Shown: positions 19,101-27,103 of the stretch, piece after piece
Position numbering within the stretch: position 1 is the first letter of the stretch
Layout of the letters: the number at the start of each line of letters is the position of its first letter
Source of the DNA: Marinomonas transparens
GTDB taxonomy: Bacteria; Pseudomonadota; Gammaproteobacteria; Pseudomonadales; Marinomonadaceae
Direction of reading: 5' to 3'
NCBI RefSeq assembly: GCF_016463975.1
Contig: NZ_JAEMNX010000001.1
Span: forward strand, 372,001-436,000
DNA length: 64,000 bases
Notes under the pieces: generated by a model
The model's database searches: none
Told to the model about the DNA's origin: nothing
Seen by the model: only the letters and a program-made list of their open reading frames with translations
Position numbers and translations under genes: made by a program

Positions 19101-19289
19101 TTGTGCAATTAAGTTCGTTGCGGCATTCGTGCAATGTTCTAGCTCTTTGTTGGTTGGTTTGGCTAAAGGTAATAGCTCATTCAACCACTTTTCTTCATCC
19201 ATACTGTAGAGAGGGGAAATTAGCTGCCACAGTTCGTTTAGTGGCCGCTGAATGAAGTTGGGTTGTAACACCTCAATCGCTTTAAACAT
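16167..19289 (-). CDS. putA: Bifunctional proline dehydrogenase / glutamate-semialdehyde dehydrogenase PutA
   Basis: A 1040-residue enzyme that oxidises proline to glutamate in two steps. An arm and alpha domain (about 1-170) precede the FAD-binding PRODH barrel (about 180-490), which has SIKLSALHPRYE, VRLVKGAYWDSE and FQRLHGMGDALY. The P5C dehydrogenase (about 560-1040) has FTCISPWNFPLAIFTGQ, AETGGQNAM and catalytic Cys847 in SAGQRCSALR, and ends in PFGGQGLSGTGPKAGGP. There is no ribbon-helix-helix DNA-binding domain at the N terminus, so it should not repress its own gene. It stops where short PutA proteins stop, yet the missing C-terminal domain is encoded just downstream. An AraC regulator lies 304 bases upstream. 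Confidence 0.96.
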   Translation of the reverse strand: MFKAIEVLQPNFIQRPLNELWQLISPLYSMDEEKWLNELLPLAKPTNKELEHCTNAATNLIAQVRQDDDSMSMIDALLLEYSLDTKEGILLMCLAEALMRVPDKETADAFIKDRLSVADWASHAKNSDSFFVNASTWGLLLTGKIVTMDETKDGQPANLVNRMVNRVSEPVIRKAMNQAMKVMGHQFVLGRSIKEALSRGKSYRDKGYTYSFDMLGEAALTASDADKYLTSYMQAVESVGKDTYNQKHRPTISIKLSALHPRYEVGCEERVMTELFDSVKGLIIKARSLNVGITIDAEEADRLELSLHLFEKLYRDEAIRGWGLFGLVIQAYSKRALPVLAWLAALAKEQGDQVPVRLVKGAYWDSEIKLCQQRGITGYPVYTRKESTDVSYLACARFLLSEHTRANIFPQFASHNAHTIAAITCLATELGATTEEFEFQRLHGMGDALYNRLIKDSDICVRIYAPVGSHKDLLPYLVRRLLENGANSSFVHRLIDASYPISDLVHHPVTTLESRKTLINPHIKVPTELFDDRKNSFGPNIEIDAEWTPFKAQIDTFMGQDTQWRAYPIVGGENLATANTHTVESPYDHSQTAGQIDWADTATVTKAIDLAEAAFPEWSTRPASDRADCLDRMADLMEENYPELMALCHREAGKTIQDSIDEVREAVDFCRYYAQQARSHFATPTTYTDFLGQEQKAQLTGRGVFTCISPWNFPLAIFTGQVAAALVVGNTVVAKPAEQTSLIAFRAIELLHQAGVPGDVLHLLPGDGATVGAPLTSDKRIAGLAFTGSTGTAQLINRTLANRGVAPVPVIAETGGQNAMLVDSTSLPEQVVRDAVRSAFASAGQRCSALRVLFLQEDIADRVIPMIKGAMQEQSVGLPYLHSTDVGPVIDKKAQTMLLEHIEHMTKEGKLIAQAELPAFANNGTFVAPTAFEISSIDQLTDEKFGPILHVVRYKARDLDKIIDTINNSGFGLTLGVHSRNETTCARIASRARVGNLYINRDQVGAVVGVQPFGGQGLSGTGPKAGGPHYLQRFAIEQDL

Positions 19290-19593
19290 AGTTGGATTCT
19301 CCCGAGACTAAACTTAAAAGAACGACTTTCTTTTTTCGTTAGACCGTATGTTGTTATAGAGCATTTAGCAATTATTCGACGGTTTTTATGAAACCTGACA
19401 AAAAACTGCCTGTCTGGATAATACGCACACTTTAGTGATAGAGAGGAGAAACTGTCTTTCGAAAACGTCGGTTTTTTTTATAAGAAAGTCTGGTTGTTTT
19501 AGGGGGAATGGGTGGCGGCTTTTTTAGGGTGCGGAAAAGGATGTGGAAAGTAGAAAATGCATTGAAATAGTGCGCAGTGTTTGCCCAAAAAGC
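19290..19593. other. Intergenic leader of putA
   Basis: This 304-base gap between the AraC regulator gene and putA, both on the minus strand, holds no convincing gene; frames within it are short and overlap the regulator. It must contain the putA promoter. A T-rich tract around 19476-19485 is visible, but no confident operator could be assigned. Confidence 0.5.
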
Positions 19594-20367
19594 TTAGCGG
19601 CTAGTGAATTGTTTTTGATAGCGCAATGGGGTGATACCCAAGGTTTGAGAAAACACATTGGTCATGGCACTTTGGCTAGAAAAGCCACACATCTCAGCCA
19701 CCTGAATAGGAGGAAAACCTTCGCTGAGTAAGCTCTGTGCACGCTCTAGACGTTTGCGCATTAAGTATTGGTGTGGCGTGATGCCCGTACGGTCTTTAAA
19801 GCGTTCATGGAATTGACTGACGCTGAGAAAGCAAAAGTTGGCGAGCTGGTCTATGTGCACACGACGGGAGAGGTTTAGCTCAATAAACTGATCTAACTTA
19901 TTGATATCAAGATGATTACCACGAATTCGTGAGTCTTTATTGTTGACCTGATGGCGAATTGCACTAAGTAAAGTGTTGCCGCAAGCTCGTGCCAGCATGG
20001 GATCATCAGGGTATTGTTGTAATTCACCGGATAGTGCCGAGGCCAATACTTGTAAACGTGGCGTTAGTTGAAAATACGCGGCTTGGTCAAATAGCCGCGA
20101 CACCATTTCATATTCTTCGTCCGTGATGCTCTTTTGAGGAGGAATAGGCAGGTTAACCACCATGATTTGGTTTTCACCGAGCCCTGCAAAGGCATGACTG
20201 TTTGCTGACGGCAGAATACAACCTTCGCCAGTGTGCAGTTGCTTGCCATTACCCTGTATATCGAAATCGGTATTACCATCGAGAACGACAACCAGTTGGT
20301 GGTAATCGTGATCATGGGTGTCCGCTTCATTCGGTAGGCTGAAAACATCGGATTCAGGCTGAGTCAA
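19594..20367 (-). CDS. AraC-family regulator, PruR-like, probable regulator of putA
   Basis: A 257-residue regulator. The N-terminal cupin-like sensor (about 1-120) opens VFSLPNEADTHDHDYHQLVVVLDG, with a His-rich HDHDYHQ stretch and FDIQGNGKQLHTGEGCILP. The C-terminal AraC/XylS domain (about 155-255) has two helix-turn-helix units, IDQLANFCFLSVSQFHERFKD and IQVAEMCGFSSQSAMTNVFSQ. This layout resembles PruR, the AraC-type activator of putAP in Pseudomonas aeruginosa. The gene sits directly upstream of putA on the same strand, which supports a role in proline-induced expression. The effector is inferred, not shown. Confidence 0.85.
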   Translation of the reverse strand: MTQPESDVFSLPNEADTHDHDYHQLVVVLDGNTDFDIQGNGKQLHTGEGCILPSANSHAFAGLGENQIMVVNLPIPPQKSITDEEYEMVSRLFDQAAYFQLTPRLQVLASALSGELQQYPDDPMLARACGNTLLSAIRHQVNNKDSRIRGNHLDINKLDQFIELNLSRRVHIDQLANFCFLSVSQFHERFKDRTGITPHQYLMRKRLERAQSLLSEGFPPIQVAEMCGFSSQSAMTNVFSQTLGITPLRYQKQFTSR

Positions 20368-20486
20368 AATATGCCTTTTAATTAGTGTGATTTGGCCAGT
20401 ATAGCTATCTTATTGAGACTTGAGTAGGGGGCGTGGCGAGATCTAGGTTTTCGCCGGAAGGCATGGCGTTTAAAGGCGTTGTACTC

Positions 20487-20520
20487 AAGCGCGAGACACT
20501 GGTATTAGGGTATCGCGCTT
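20487..20520. repeat. Stem-loop downstream of the quinone oxidoreductase gene
   Basis: Perfect 8-base stem, AAGCGCGA / TCGCGCTT, with an 18-base loop, 11 bases after the oxidoreductase stop. No T run follows, so termination is possible but not certain. Confidence 0.45.
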
Positions 20521-20530
20521 GGTGGTTCTT

Positions 20531-21490
20531 TTAGTTAACCTTGATGACTAAATTGCCTAAGGCGCCAGATTTCAAAACATCTTCATGGGCCTGAGGCAAT
20601 TCCGTGAGCGCATAGCTATGGCGAATAACGGGTTTTAATACACCTTTTTCAAATAAAGGGCGTAAAGATTTGGCAATTAAAGCTAGTTCATCGGGTTTCA
20701 CATTGGCTAACGCAACACCAACAACGGATGCGTCACGGGCCATCAGATCACGAGGGTTAATTTCCACCGTACCACGATTTCCAATAACCGCGACACAGCC
20801 ACCGAATGCCAAGGCTTTTAAGTCTTGGTCTAGGTTATGATTCGCCAACATTTCGATGATGATATCAAAGCCTGTATCAAGAGACTGAAAGGGAGCAAGG
20901 TGGTTATCTTCACTGTGCATGATTACCGTTGAAACACCCTGTTTACTCAGCAACGCCGCTCCTTCAGGTGTTCCTGCACTAGCGACGACTTCCATTCCTG
21001 CCGCTAATGCTAACTGAACGGTTGCGATGCCAACGGCACCCGTTGCGCCATGTACTAATACTGTATCGCCCGCTTTGGCATTGGCCCGACCAAATAAGGC
21101 TCGGTGTGCAGTGGTATAAGGTATTCCAACACAAGCGCCTTCTTGAAAAGATAAAGCATCTGCTAAAGGGTAAACATGGGTTGCGGCACAAACTGTAAAC
21201 TCAGCAGATGAACCTGTTAGGTTACGACTGAAATAGACTCGTTGGCCTATTTCAAAACCTGTTACATTGTCACCTAATGCAGCAATAGTTCCTGCACCAT
21301 CAGACCCCGGAGTATGAGGGAATGTCGTCGAGTAGTTATTAGTACCAGAACGAATATAAGTATCTACAGGATTCACGCCTGCAGCGCCCATTTCTATCAA
21401 TATTTGATCTGCATTGAAGTTTGGCTTGTTAGTTTCTACCAAAGTTAAATCAGTGGCAGGGCCATAGTCTTTCATTTGCATTGCTTTCAT
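20531..21490 (-). CDS. NAD(P)H:quinone oxidoreductase-like protein (zinc-free MDR family)
   Basis: A 319-residue medium-chain dehydrogenase/reductase of the quinone oxidoreductase type. The N-terminal GroES-like domain has AAGVNPVDTYIRSG and FPHTPGSDGAGTI; the zinc ligands of alcohol dehydrogenases are absent. The nucleotide-binding motif is VHGATGAVGIATVQLA, followed by GTPEGAALL. It probably reduces quinones or reactive carbonyls with NADPH in the cytoplasm. It starts 38 bases after dctM on the same strand and may be cotranscribed with the TRAP permease genes, but nothing in its sequence ties it to that substrate. Confidence 0.87.
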   Translation of the reverse strand: MKAMQMKDYGPATDLTLVETNKPNFNADQILIEMGAAGVNPVDTYIRSGTNNYSTTFPHTPGSDGAGTIAALGDNVTGFEIGQRVYFSRNLTGSSAEFTVCAATHVYPLADALSFQEGACVGIPYTTAHRALFGRANAKAGDTVLVHGATGAVGIATVQLALAAGMEVVASAGTPEGAALLSKQGVSTVIMHSEDNHLAPFQSLDTGFDIIIEMLANHNLDQDLKALAFGGCVAVIGNRGTVEINPRDLMARDASVVGVALANVKPDELALIAKSLRPLFEKGVLKPVIRHSYALTELPQAHEDVLKSGALGNLVIKVN

Positions 21491-21528
21491 TGTTCTTTCC
21501 TCTCAATACTTAATTGATGGTCTGAAAA

Positions 21529-22917
21529 TTAGTCTGCATAAACTTGTTCTGGTAGCCAAGTCACAAGATCTGGCCAGATAGCTAACATGAGTAGCACAAA
21601 CAGCTGAATCACAATAAAAGGCAAAACACCTTTGTAGATGGATTGAGTTTTTAATTCTGGTGGCGCTACGCCACGTAAGTAGAATAGTGCAAAGCCAAAT
21701 GGTGGCGTTAGGAAAGACGTTTGTAAATTGATCGCCATCATGATGCCCAGCCAAACAGGGTCTAACCCCATTGCTAATAGAACAGGGGCGACAATGGGCA
21801 CCACAACAAAGGTAATTTCAATAAAGTCTAGAATAAAACCTAAGAAGAACATCAGCAGCATGACGACTAACATGGCGCCAACCACACCACCGGGTAATTG
21901 TGAGAAGAAGTCTTTAATTAACTCCTCACCACCAAAACCACGAAATACCAAAGAAAAAAGCGATGCACCGACCAGAATCATGAACACCATACTGGTGACC
22001 TTGGTGGTGGCATAAACAGTATCTTTTAGGGTTTGTAAGCTTAATTTGCCACTTCCCCATGCTAACAATGCGGCACCAAATGCACCGACACCAGCCGCCT
22101 CTGTTGGTGTTGCAACACCGCCTAGGATGGAACCTAATACCGCAAAGATCAGGATTAAAGGAGGGAAAAGTCCTTTGATTAGTTGTATGAACAAGGGCTC
22201 AGTTGAGTCATTGCGTAGTTCTTCACGGGGCACGGCAGGGGCTTTATGCGGCTGTAACCAAGCGATTAAAAGAACATAAACAATATATAAGGCAACAAGG
22301 ATCAAGCCAGGAATCAAGGCACCGACAAAAAGATCGCCAACCGAAACGGTTTTGGGCGAGAAGATACCCATTTCTAACTGCGCTTTTTGAAAGGCGTTGG
22401 ACATTACGTCGCCCAATAGAACTAAGGCGATTGACGGTGGAATAATTTGTCCTAGGGTTCCTGTAGCACAAATGGTGCCGGCGGCTAACGCTGGGTCATA
22501 GCCGCGGCGCAACATTGTCGGTAGGGAGATCATGCCCATGGTAACGACAGTTGCACCGACGATACCAGTACTGGCGGCGAGTAACATACCAACTAGGATG
22601 ACAGAAATGCCTAAGCCACCACGCATGGTGCCAAATAGCATGGCCATGGATTCGAGAAGTTTTTCAGCCAGTTTGGATTTTTCTAACAGAACGCCCATTA
22701 ATACAAAGAGTGGCACTGCGATTAGAGTCTCATTGCCAATAATACCAAATAAACGGTTTGGTAATGCTTCTAGGAAAACACTTTCAAAGGAGCCAAAAAC
22801 AGAACCGACTGCCGCAAAAATTAATGCGGTACCGCCCAAAGAAAAGGCGACAGGGTAACCAAATAATAAGCATACGCACACGCCAGCAAAGAGCCATAAA
22901 GGGATAAATTCAGCCAT
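21529..22917 (-). CDS. dctM: TRAP transporter large permease, DctM
   Basis: A 462-residue inner-membrane protein with about twelve to fourteen hydrophobic segments. It opens WLFAGVCVCLLFGYPVAFSLGG and contains family motifs such as ASTGIVGATVVTMGMISLPTMLRRGYD, CATGTLGQIIPPSI, GVATPTEAAGVG and QTSFLTPPFGFALFYLRG near the end. DctM is the ion-driven transport subunit of a TRAP system, working with DctQ and a periplasmic binding protein. Its start overlaps the dctQ stop by one base, so translation is coupled. The two dctP genes 6-9 kb away on the other strand are the only binding proteins of this class in the window and are its likely partners. Confidence 0.94.
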   Translation of the reverse strand: MAEFIPLWLFAGVCVCLLFGYPVAFSLGGTALIFAAVGSVFGSFESVFLEALPNRLFGIIGNETLIAVPLFVLMGVLLEKSKLAEKLLESMAMLFGTMRGGLGISVILVGMLLAASTGIVGATVVTMGMISLPTMLRRGYDPALAAGTICATGTLGQIIPPSIALVLLGDVMSNAFQKAQLEMGIFSPKTVSVGDLFVGALIPGLILVALYIVYVLLIAWLQPHKAPAVPREELRNDSTEPLFIQLIKGLFPPLILIFAVLGSILGGVATPTEAAGVGAFGAALLAWGSGKLSLQTLKDTVYATTKVTSMVFMILVGASLFSLVFRGFGGEELIKDFFSQLPGGVVGAMLVVMLLMFFLGFILDFIEITFVVVPIVAPVLLAMGLDPVWLGIMMAINLQTSFLTPPFGFALFYLRGVAPPELKTQSIYKGVLPFIVIQLFVLLMLAIWPDLVTWLPEQVYAD

Positions 22918-23450
22918 TAGTTTTGTCCTTTAGCGGTTCGAGTAGCGCTGACAACGCCAATGTTTTTTAAAATATCGGCTAGGCCTTGAATGATTAAGCT
23001 AATCATCATGATAGGAATGAGTGTTTTCAGTAGATAAACAAAGGGTAAGCCGCCAGGTTGAGACGAGGTTTCTAATACTTGCCAAGACGCATTCACATAA
23101 TTAAAGCTTAAATAAGCGGTATAAAGAGTGAATGGTAATAGGAAGAAAACCCCACCGATGATATTTATCCAAGCTTTTTTAGAGGCAGAAAAGTCGCGAT
23201 AGAAGACATCAACACGCACATGTTCATCATCTTTAAAGGTATAGGCAGCCCCCAACATAAACACCATCGCATGCAGGTAAAGAACCGATTCTTGCAGTGC
23301 GATGGAGCCAATATCAAACCCATAACGCAGTAATACGATAAGGCAGGTTAGCACCATCATCGCTAAGGTTAGCCAAGCAACCCATCGTCCCATGTAATAG
23401 GAGATGGACTCAGCTGAGCAAACTAGTTTGTTTAACATTAAATTTTCCAA
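22917..23450 (-). CDS. dctQ: TRAP transporter small permease, DctQ
   Basis: A 177-residue four-helix inner-membrane protein. Hydrophobic segments lie at about 20-42, 52-72, 95-120 and 140-162. The conserved LQESVLYLHAMVFMLGAAYTFKDDEHVRVDVFY stretch between the second and third segments identifies DctQ. It forms the membrane complex with DctM. The gene opens a minus-strand unit dctQ-dctM, with the quinone oxidoreductase gene 38 bases further on. It is divergent from pstS. Confidence 0.92.
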   Translation of the reverse strand: MENLMLNKLVCSAESISYYMGRWVAWLTLAMMVLTCLIVLLRYGFDIGSIALQESVLYLHAMVFMLGAAYTFKDDEHVRVDVFYRDFSASKKAWINIIGGVFFLLPFTLYTAYLSFNYVNASWQVLETSSQPGGLPFVYLLKTLIPIMMISLIIQGLADILKNIGVVSATRTAKGQN

Positions 23451-23758
23451 AGTATTCGAATCATTATTCGTGCTTTATTAACTCAAGAGCGGTTAAAAAG
23501 TAACCAAAGAATCGCTGTGAGGTATGAGATCACAGTCTAGAAACCGGACGCTAAGTCTATTGGATATCGCCACGCTTGGGAATATAAGACGTACATGAAG
23601 AGGGGGAGTAAATTATCGACATAGGATTTTTTTTGATTTTTTGGAAATATTTCACTTTTTAATATTTCTGTCACATATGCCTTTTATAGTGAATCCTATT
23701 GAAAGAGCCATGAGCAGTTGCTCATAAATATTTGACTATAACCACTGAGGTTTATGTG
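23451..23758. other. Divergent intergenic region between dctQ and pstS
   Basis: This 308-base region holds no gene. It carries a probable Pho box and -10 for pstS (described separately) and an inverted repeat ATGAGCA-GT-TGCTCAT at 23710-23725 in the expected pstS leader. No promoter could be assigned for dctQ. Confidence 0.6.
23657..23690 (+). promoter_or_regulatory. Probable Pho box and -10 element of pstS
   Basis: One well-conserved half-site, CTGTCAC at 23668-23674, is preceded eleven bases earlier by a weaker half-site (TTTTAAT) with an A/T-rich spacer. A -10-like TATAGT begins ten bases after the box, the spacing usual for PhoB-activated promoters. One half is poor, so the call is moderate; phoB and phoR are in the window. 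Confidence 0.5.
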
Positions 23759-24727
23759 ATGAAAAAACTAGTTGCAGGTTTAGCAATTACAGCGGCAATG
23801 GGTGCTTCTGTTAGTGCGTTTGCAGATATCGATCCAAACTTGATGTCTTACAACAAAGCAAGCGGCGTTTCAGGCAATATTTCAAGCGTAGGTTCTGACA
23901 CTCTAGCTAACCTAATGACATTGTGGGCTGAAGACTTCAAACGTCTATACCCGAATGTAAATATTCAAATTCAAGCGGCTGGTTCTTCAACTGCGCCACC
24001 AGCGCTGACAGAAGGTACGTCTAACTTCGGTCCTATGTCTCGTAAAATGAAAGACAAAGAAGTAGCGGCTTTTGAGAAAAAATTTGGTTATAAGCCAACG
24101 GCTATTCCTGTTGCTATCGATGCGCTAGCAGTGTTCGTGCATAAAGATAACCCAATCAAAGGCTTGTCTCTTCCAGAAGTTGATGCAATCTTCTCTTCTA
24201 CCCGTAAAGGTGGTCACAAAGAAGATATCAATACTTGGGGTAAAGCGGGCCTTACTGGTGCTTGGGCTAACCGTGATGTTCAAATCTTTGGTCGTAACTC
24301 GGTGTCTGGTACTTATGGCTACTTCAAGAAACACGCGCTTTTCAAAGGCGATTATAAAAACAGTGTAAACGAGCAACCAGGTTCTGCTTCTGTTGTTCAG
24401 TCTGTTTCTACTTCTCTTAACGGTATCGGTTACTCTGGTATTGGTTACAAAACATCTTCTGTACGTGCATTGCCACTTACAAAGAAAGAAGGCGGTAAGC
24501 TAATTCCTGCAACCGTAGAAAACGCAGCAACGGGTAAATACCCATTGTCTCGTTTCCTTTACGTTTACGTAAACAAAGCACCTAACAAGCCACTTGCTCC
24601 AATGCAGCGTGAGTTTGTTAAGATGGTTCTTTCTAAAATGGGCCAAGAGGTTGTTGTAAAAGACGGTTATGTACCTCTACCAGCTAAAGTTGCAAACAAA
24701 TACCTTAACAGCCTAGGCATTAAGTAA
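23759..24727 (+). CDS. pstS: Phosphate ABC transporter periplasmic binding protein PstS
   Basis: A 322-residue periplasmic phosphate receptor. The signal peptide [22 protein letters not shown] is cut before DIDPN. Mature motifs are [39 protein letters not shown] and [16 protein letters not shown], matching the long PstS form common in pseudomonads and relatives. The chosen ATG has GAGG nine bases ahead and starts the signal peptide exactly; an ATG nine codons earlier adds a polar extension and is rejected. It is first in pstSCAB-phoU, is separated from pstC by a stem-loop, and has a probable Pho box upstream. Confidence 0.95.
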   Translation: MKKLVAGLAITAAMGASVSAFADIDPNLMSYNKASGVSGNISSVGSDTLANLMTLWAEDFKRLYPNVNIQIQAAGSSTAPPALTEGTSNFGPMSRKMKDKEVAAFEKKFGYKPTAIPVAIDALAVFVHKDNPIKGLSLPEVDAIFSSTRKGGHKEDINTWGKAGLTGAWANRDVQIFGRNSVSGTYGYFKKHALFKGDYKNSVNEQPGSASVVQSVSTSLNGIGYSGIGYKTSSVRALPLTKKEGGKLIPATVENAATGKYPLSRFLYVYVNKAPNKPLAPMQREFVKMVLSKMGQEVVVKDGYVPLPAKVANKYLNSLGIK

Positions 24728-24760
24728 GTTAAGCTTTAGTAGCGAGTAGTAAGAAAATAG

Positions 24761-24795
24761 AGCAGGAGTAGCCTAACAGCACTCCTGCTTTCTCT
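24761..24795 (+). terminator. Stem-loop between pstS and pstC (partial terminator)
   Basis: Perfect 9-base stem AGCAGGAGT / ACTCCTGCT with an eleven-base loop, followed by TTCTCT. Its place 33 bases after pstS and before pstC fits partial termination or mRNA processing that leaves more binding protein than permease. Confidence 0.7.
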
Positions 24796-24841
24796 GTCCT
24801 ACTTGTTGTCATAAAATCGTCACACAAGAAGATGAATTCGG

Positions 24842-27103
24842 ATGACTAAATCAACTGACCATCAGATGCCTGAGTTGGATTTCAATACCCCTGCTTTAAA
24901 GCGTCACCGTAAGATTAGAGCCCTGAAAGACCGTATAGCTGGGATGGGCATTGCCATTGGAGGTAGCAGCGTTATTCTGGCTGTGCTGCTTATTTGTTTC
25001 TACCTACTTTATGAAGTAGCGCCGTTATTCTCGAGCGCGGAAATTGATGCTAAGGCAAGCTATGCTTTGCCTGCCCAAGACCAAGGTGAAAGTCTCTACT
25101 TAACCACTGAAGAACAATCAGAAGTTGGGATGCGTGTTGCTATGAATGGCAGTATCGTATTTTTCTCTGTGGCTGATGGCAATGTGATCGAAGTCATCAA
25201 GAACCCACGGGAAGAAAAAGTGACCGCTTTTGCCGTAGAGTCAGACACCAGTCATCTTATGGCGTTTGGATATGGCGATGGCAAAGCACTTGTTGCTAAG
25301 CACAGCTATCGAATTTCATACCCTGATGGCAAGCGTAAAATCACTCCTTTTGTTGAATTTCCTTACGGTGAAGAAGCGATCGAGGTTAGTGATTTTGCCA
25401 TCAAAAAATTGACGGTTCGTGATACCGAAGATGGCCTCACCATTGCAGCAATTGGTGATTCCCAAAGTGCGATTACTCAGGTTAATAAAGAAACCAATTT
25501 CATTACTGACGAAGTGGAGTTGAGTGAGCAAAGTGAGCCGCTGCCGTTTGTTGCTGATGTGGCTAGCATGCTGATCAGTGGTGATCAGCGTTATCTATAT
25601 GTTGCGACGCGTTCCGGTCAGCTAAGCGAATTCGATCTGCGTGACTTCGATAATATTGCATTAAAAGACAACATCACTTTATTTAAAGACACGGATGCCA
25701 AGCTGGTTTCTATGACCTATTTGCTAGGTAAGTCTTCTATTATGTTTGCCGATTCTTCTGGTCGAGTGAGTCAGTGGTTCAATGTTCGTGACGATGAAAC
25801 GAATGAAGAAAAGCTGACTTTTATCCGTGATGTAAAACAACCTGTTGCTTTAGTTGGTATTACCATGGAGCAACGTCGTAAAGGTTTTGCGACACTAGAT
25901 GAGCGTGGCTTGGTGGCAATTTATAATGCGACCTCGACCCGTCAAGTTATCGATGAGAAGTTAAGCGACGACACCGCTCGCATGATCAGCTTTACGCCAC
26001 GTGCTAATGGTTTGTTATTGGAAGACAGTAAGGGCCTGCACTTTTTCCATGTTGAAAATGAGCACCCTGAGGTGTCTTGGTCTTCGTTATGGGGCAAGGT
26101 GTGGTATGAAGGGTATCAAGAACCCACTTACACTTGGCAGTCTTCTGCGGCTAATAATGACTTTGAGCCTAAATACAGTTTAATGCCATTGGCATTTGGT
26201 ACCTTGAAAGCCGCTTTTTATGCCATGTTAATGGCGGTACCACTGGCCATTTGTGGTGCCATTTATACTGCTTATTTCATGGCGCCAGCATTACGCCGTA
26301 AGATCAAACCTGTTATCGAATTAATGGAAGCTTTACCTACCGTTATTTTGGGTTTTTTAGCAGGTCTATTCTTTGCGCCTTTCCTTGAAGAAAACCTAGC
26401 AGCAACCTTTAGTGTTTTGGTTGTACTGCCTATAGGTATCTTGGTTTTCGCTTACCTTTGGTCACGTCTTCCACAGCAAGTTCGTTGGTTGGTGCCAGAT
26501 GGCTGGCAGCCGCTGGTGTTGATTCCTGTGATCGTTTTCCTTGCTTGGCTCTGCTTGGCGTTGAGCCCCATTATTGAGTTGAACTTCTTCGGCGGCAATA
26601 TTCGAGGTTGGATTACTCATGATTTAGGGATCACTTTTGACCAACGTAATGCACTGGTGGTTGGTTTTGCGATGGGCTTTGCGGTTATCCCGACTATCTT
26701 CTCTATTACGGAAGATGCCATATTTAGTGTCCCTAAAGCACTGACTCAAGGGTCTTTGGCACTGGGTGCAACTTACTGGCAAACCATGACTCGTGTTGTC
26801 TTACCGACGGCGAGCCCGGGTATTTTCTCTGCGGTGATGATTGGTATGGGGCGTGCTGTGGGTGAAACCATGATCGTTCTAATGGCGACGGGTAATACAC
26901 CAATTATGGATGTGAATATCTTCGAAGGTATGCGTACTCTAGCGGCGAACTTAGCCGTGGAAGTGCCAGAATCTGAAGTAGGAAGTTCACACTATCGTAT
27001 CTTGTTCTTGGCAGCCTTCGTGCTCTTTATCTTCACCTTTGTGGTGAACACGATTGCTGAAACTGTGCGTCAGCACCTACGCAAAAAATACGGGTCATTG
27101 TAA
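24842..27103 (+). CDS. pstC: Phosphate ABC transporter permease PstC, long form
   Basis: A 753-residue inner-membrane permease, far longer than the roughly 320-residue E. coli PstC. One membrane segment at about 38-60 is followed by a periplasmic region of some 380 residues with beta-rich repeats that recall a propeller (for example YLYVATRSGQLSEFDLRD). From about residue 440 comes the usual PstC permease, with FGTLKAAFYAMLMAVPLAICGAIYTAYF and the ATP-binding-subunit contact loop VPKALTQGSLALGATYWQTMTRVVLPTASPG. The long form occurs in pseudomonads and related marine bacteria; the role of the insert is not known. The stop overlaps the pstA start by one base. Confidence 0.93.
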   Translation: MTKSTDHQMPELDFNTPALKRHRKIRALKDRIAGMGIAIGGSSVILAVLLICFYLLYEVAPLFSSAEIDAKASYALPAQDQGESLYLTTEEQSEVGMRVAMNGSIVFFSVADGNVIEVIKNPREEKVTAFAVESDTSHLMAFGYGDGKALVAKHSYRISYPDGKRKITPFVEFPYGEEAIEVSDFAIKKLTVRDTEDGLTIAAIGDSQSAITQVNKETNFITDEVELSEQSEPLPFVADVASMLISGDQRYLYVATRSGQLSEFDLRDFDNIALKDNITLFKDTDAKLVSMTYLLGKSSIMFADSSGRVSQWFNVRDDETNEEKLTFIRDVKQPVALVGITMEQRRKGFATLDERGLVAIYNATSTRQVIDEKLSDDTARMISFTPRANGLLLEDSKGLHFFHVENEHPEVSWSSLWGKVWYEGYQEPTYTWQSSAANNDFEPKYSLMPLAFGTLKAAFYAMLMAVPLAICGAIYTAYFMAPALRRKIKPVIELMEALPTVILGFLAGLFFAPFLEENLAATFSVLVVLPIGILVFAYLWSRLPQQVRWLVPDGWQPLVLIPVIVFLAWLCLALSPIIELNFFGGNIRGWITHDLGITFDQRNALVVGFAMGFAVIPTIFSITEDAIFSVPKALTQGSLALGATYWQTMTRVVLPTASPGIFSAVMIGMGRAVGETMIVLMATGNTPIMDVNIFEGMRTLAANLAVEVPESEVGSSHYRILFLAAFVLFIFTFVVNTIAETVRQHLRKKYGSL

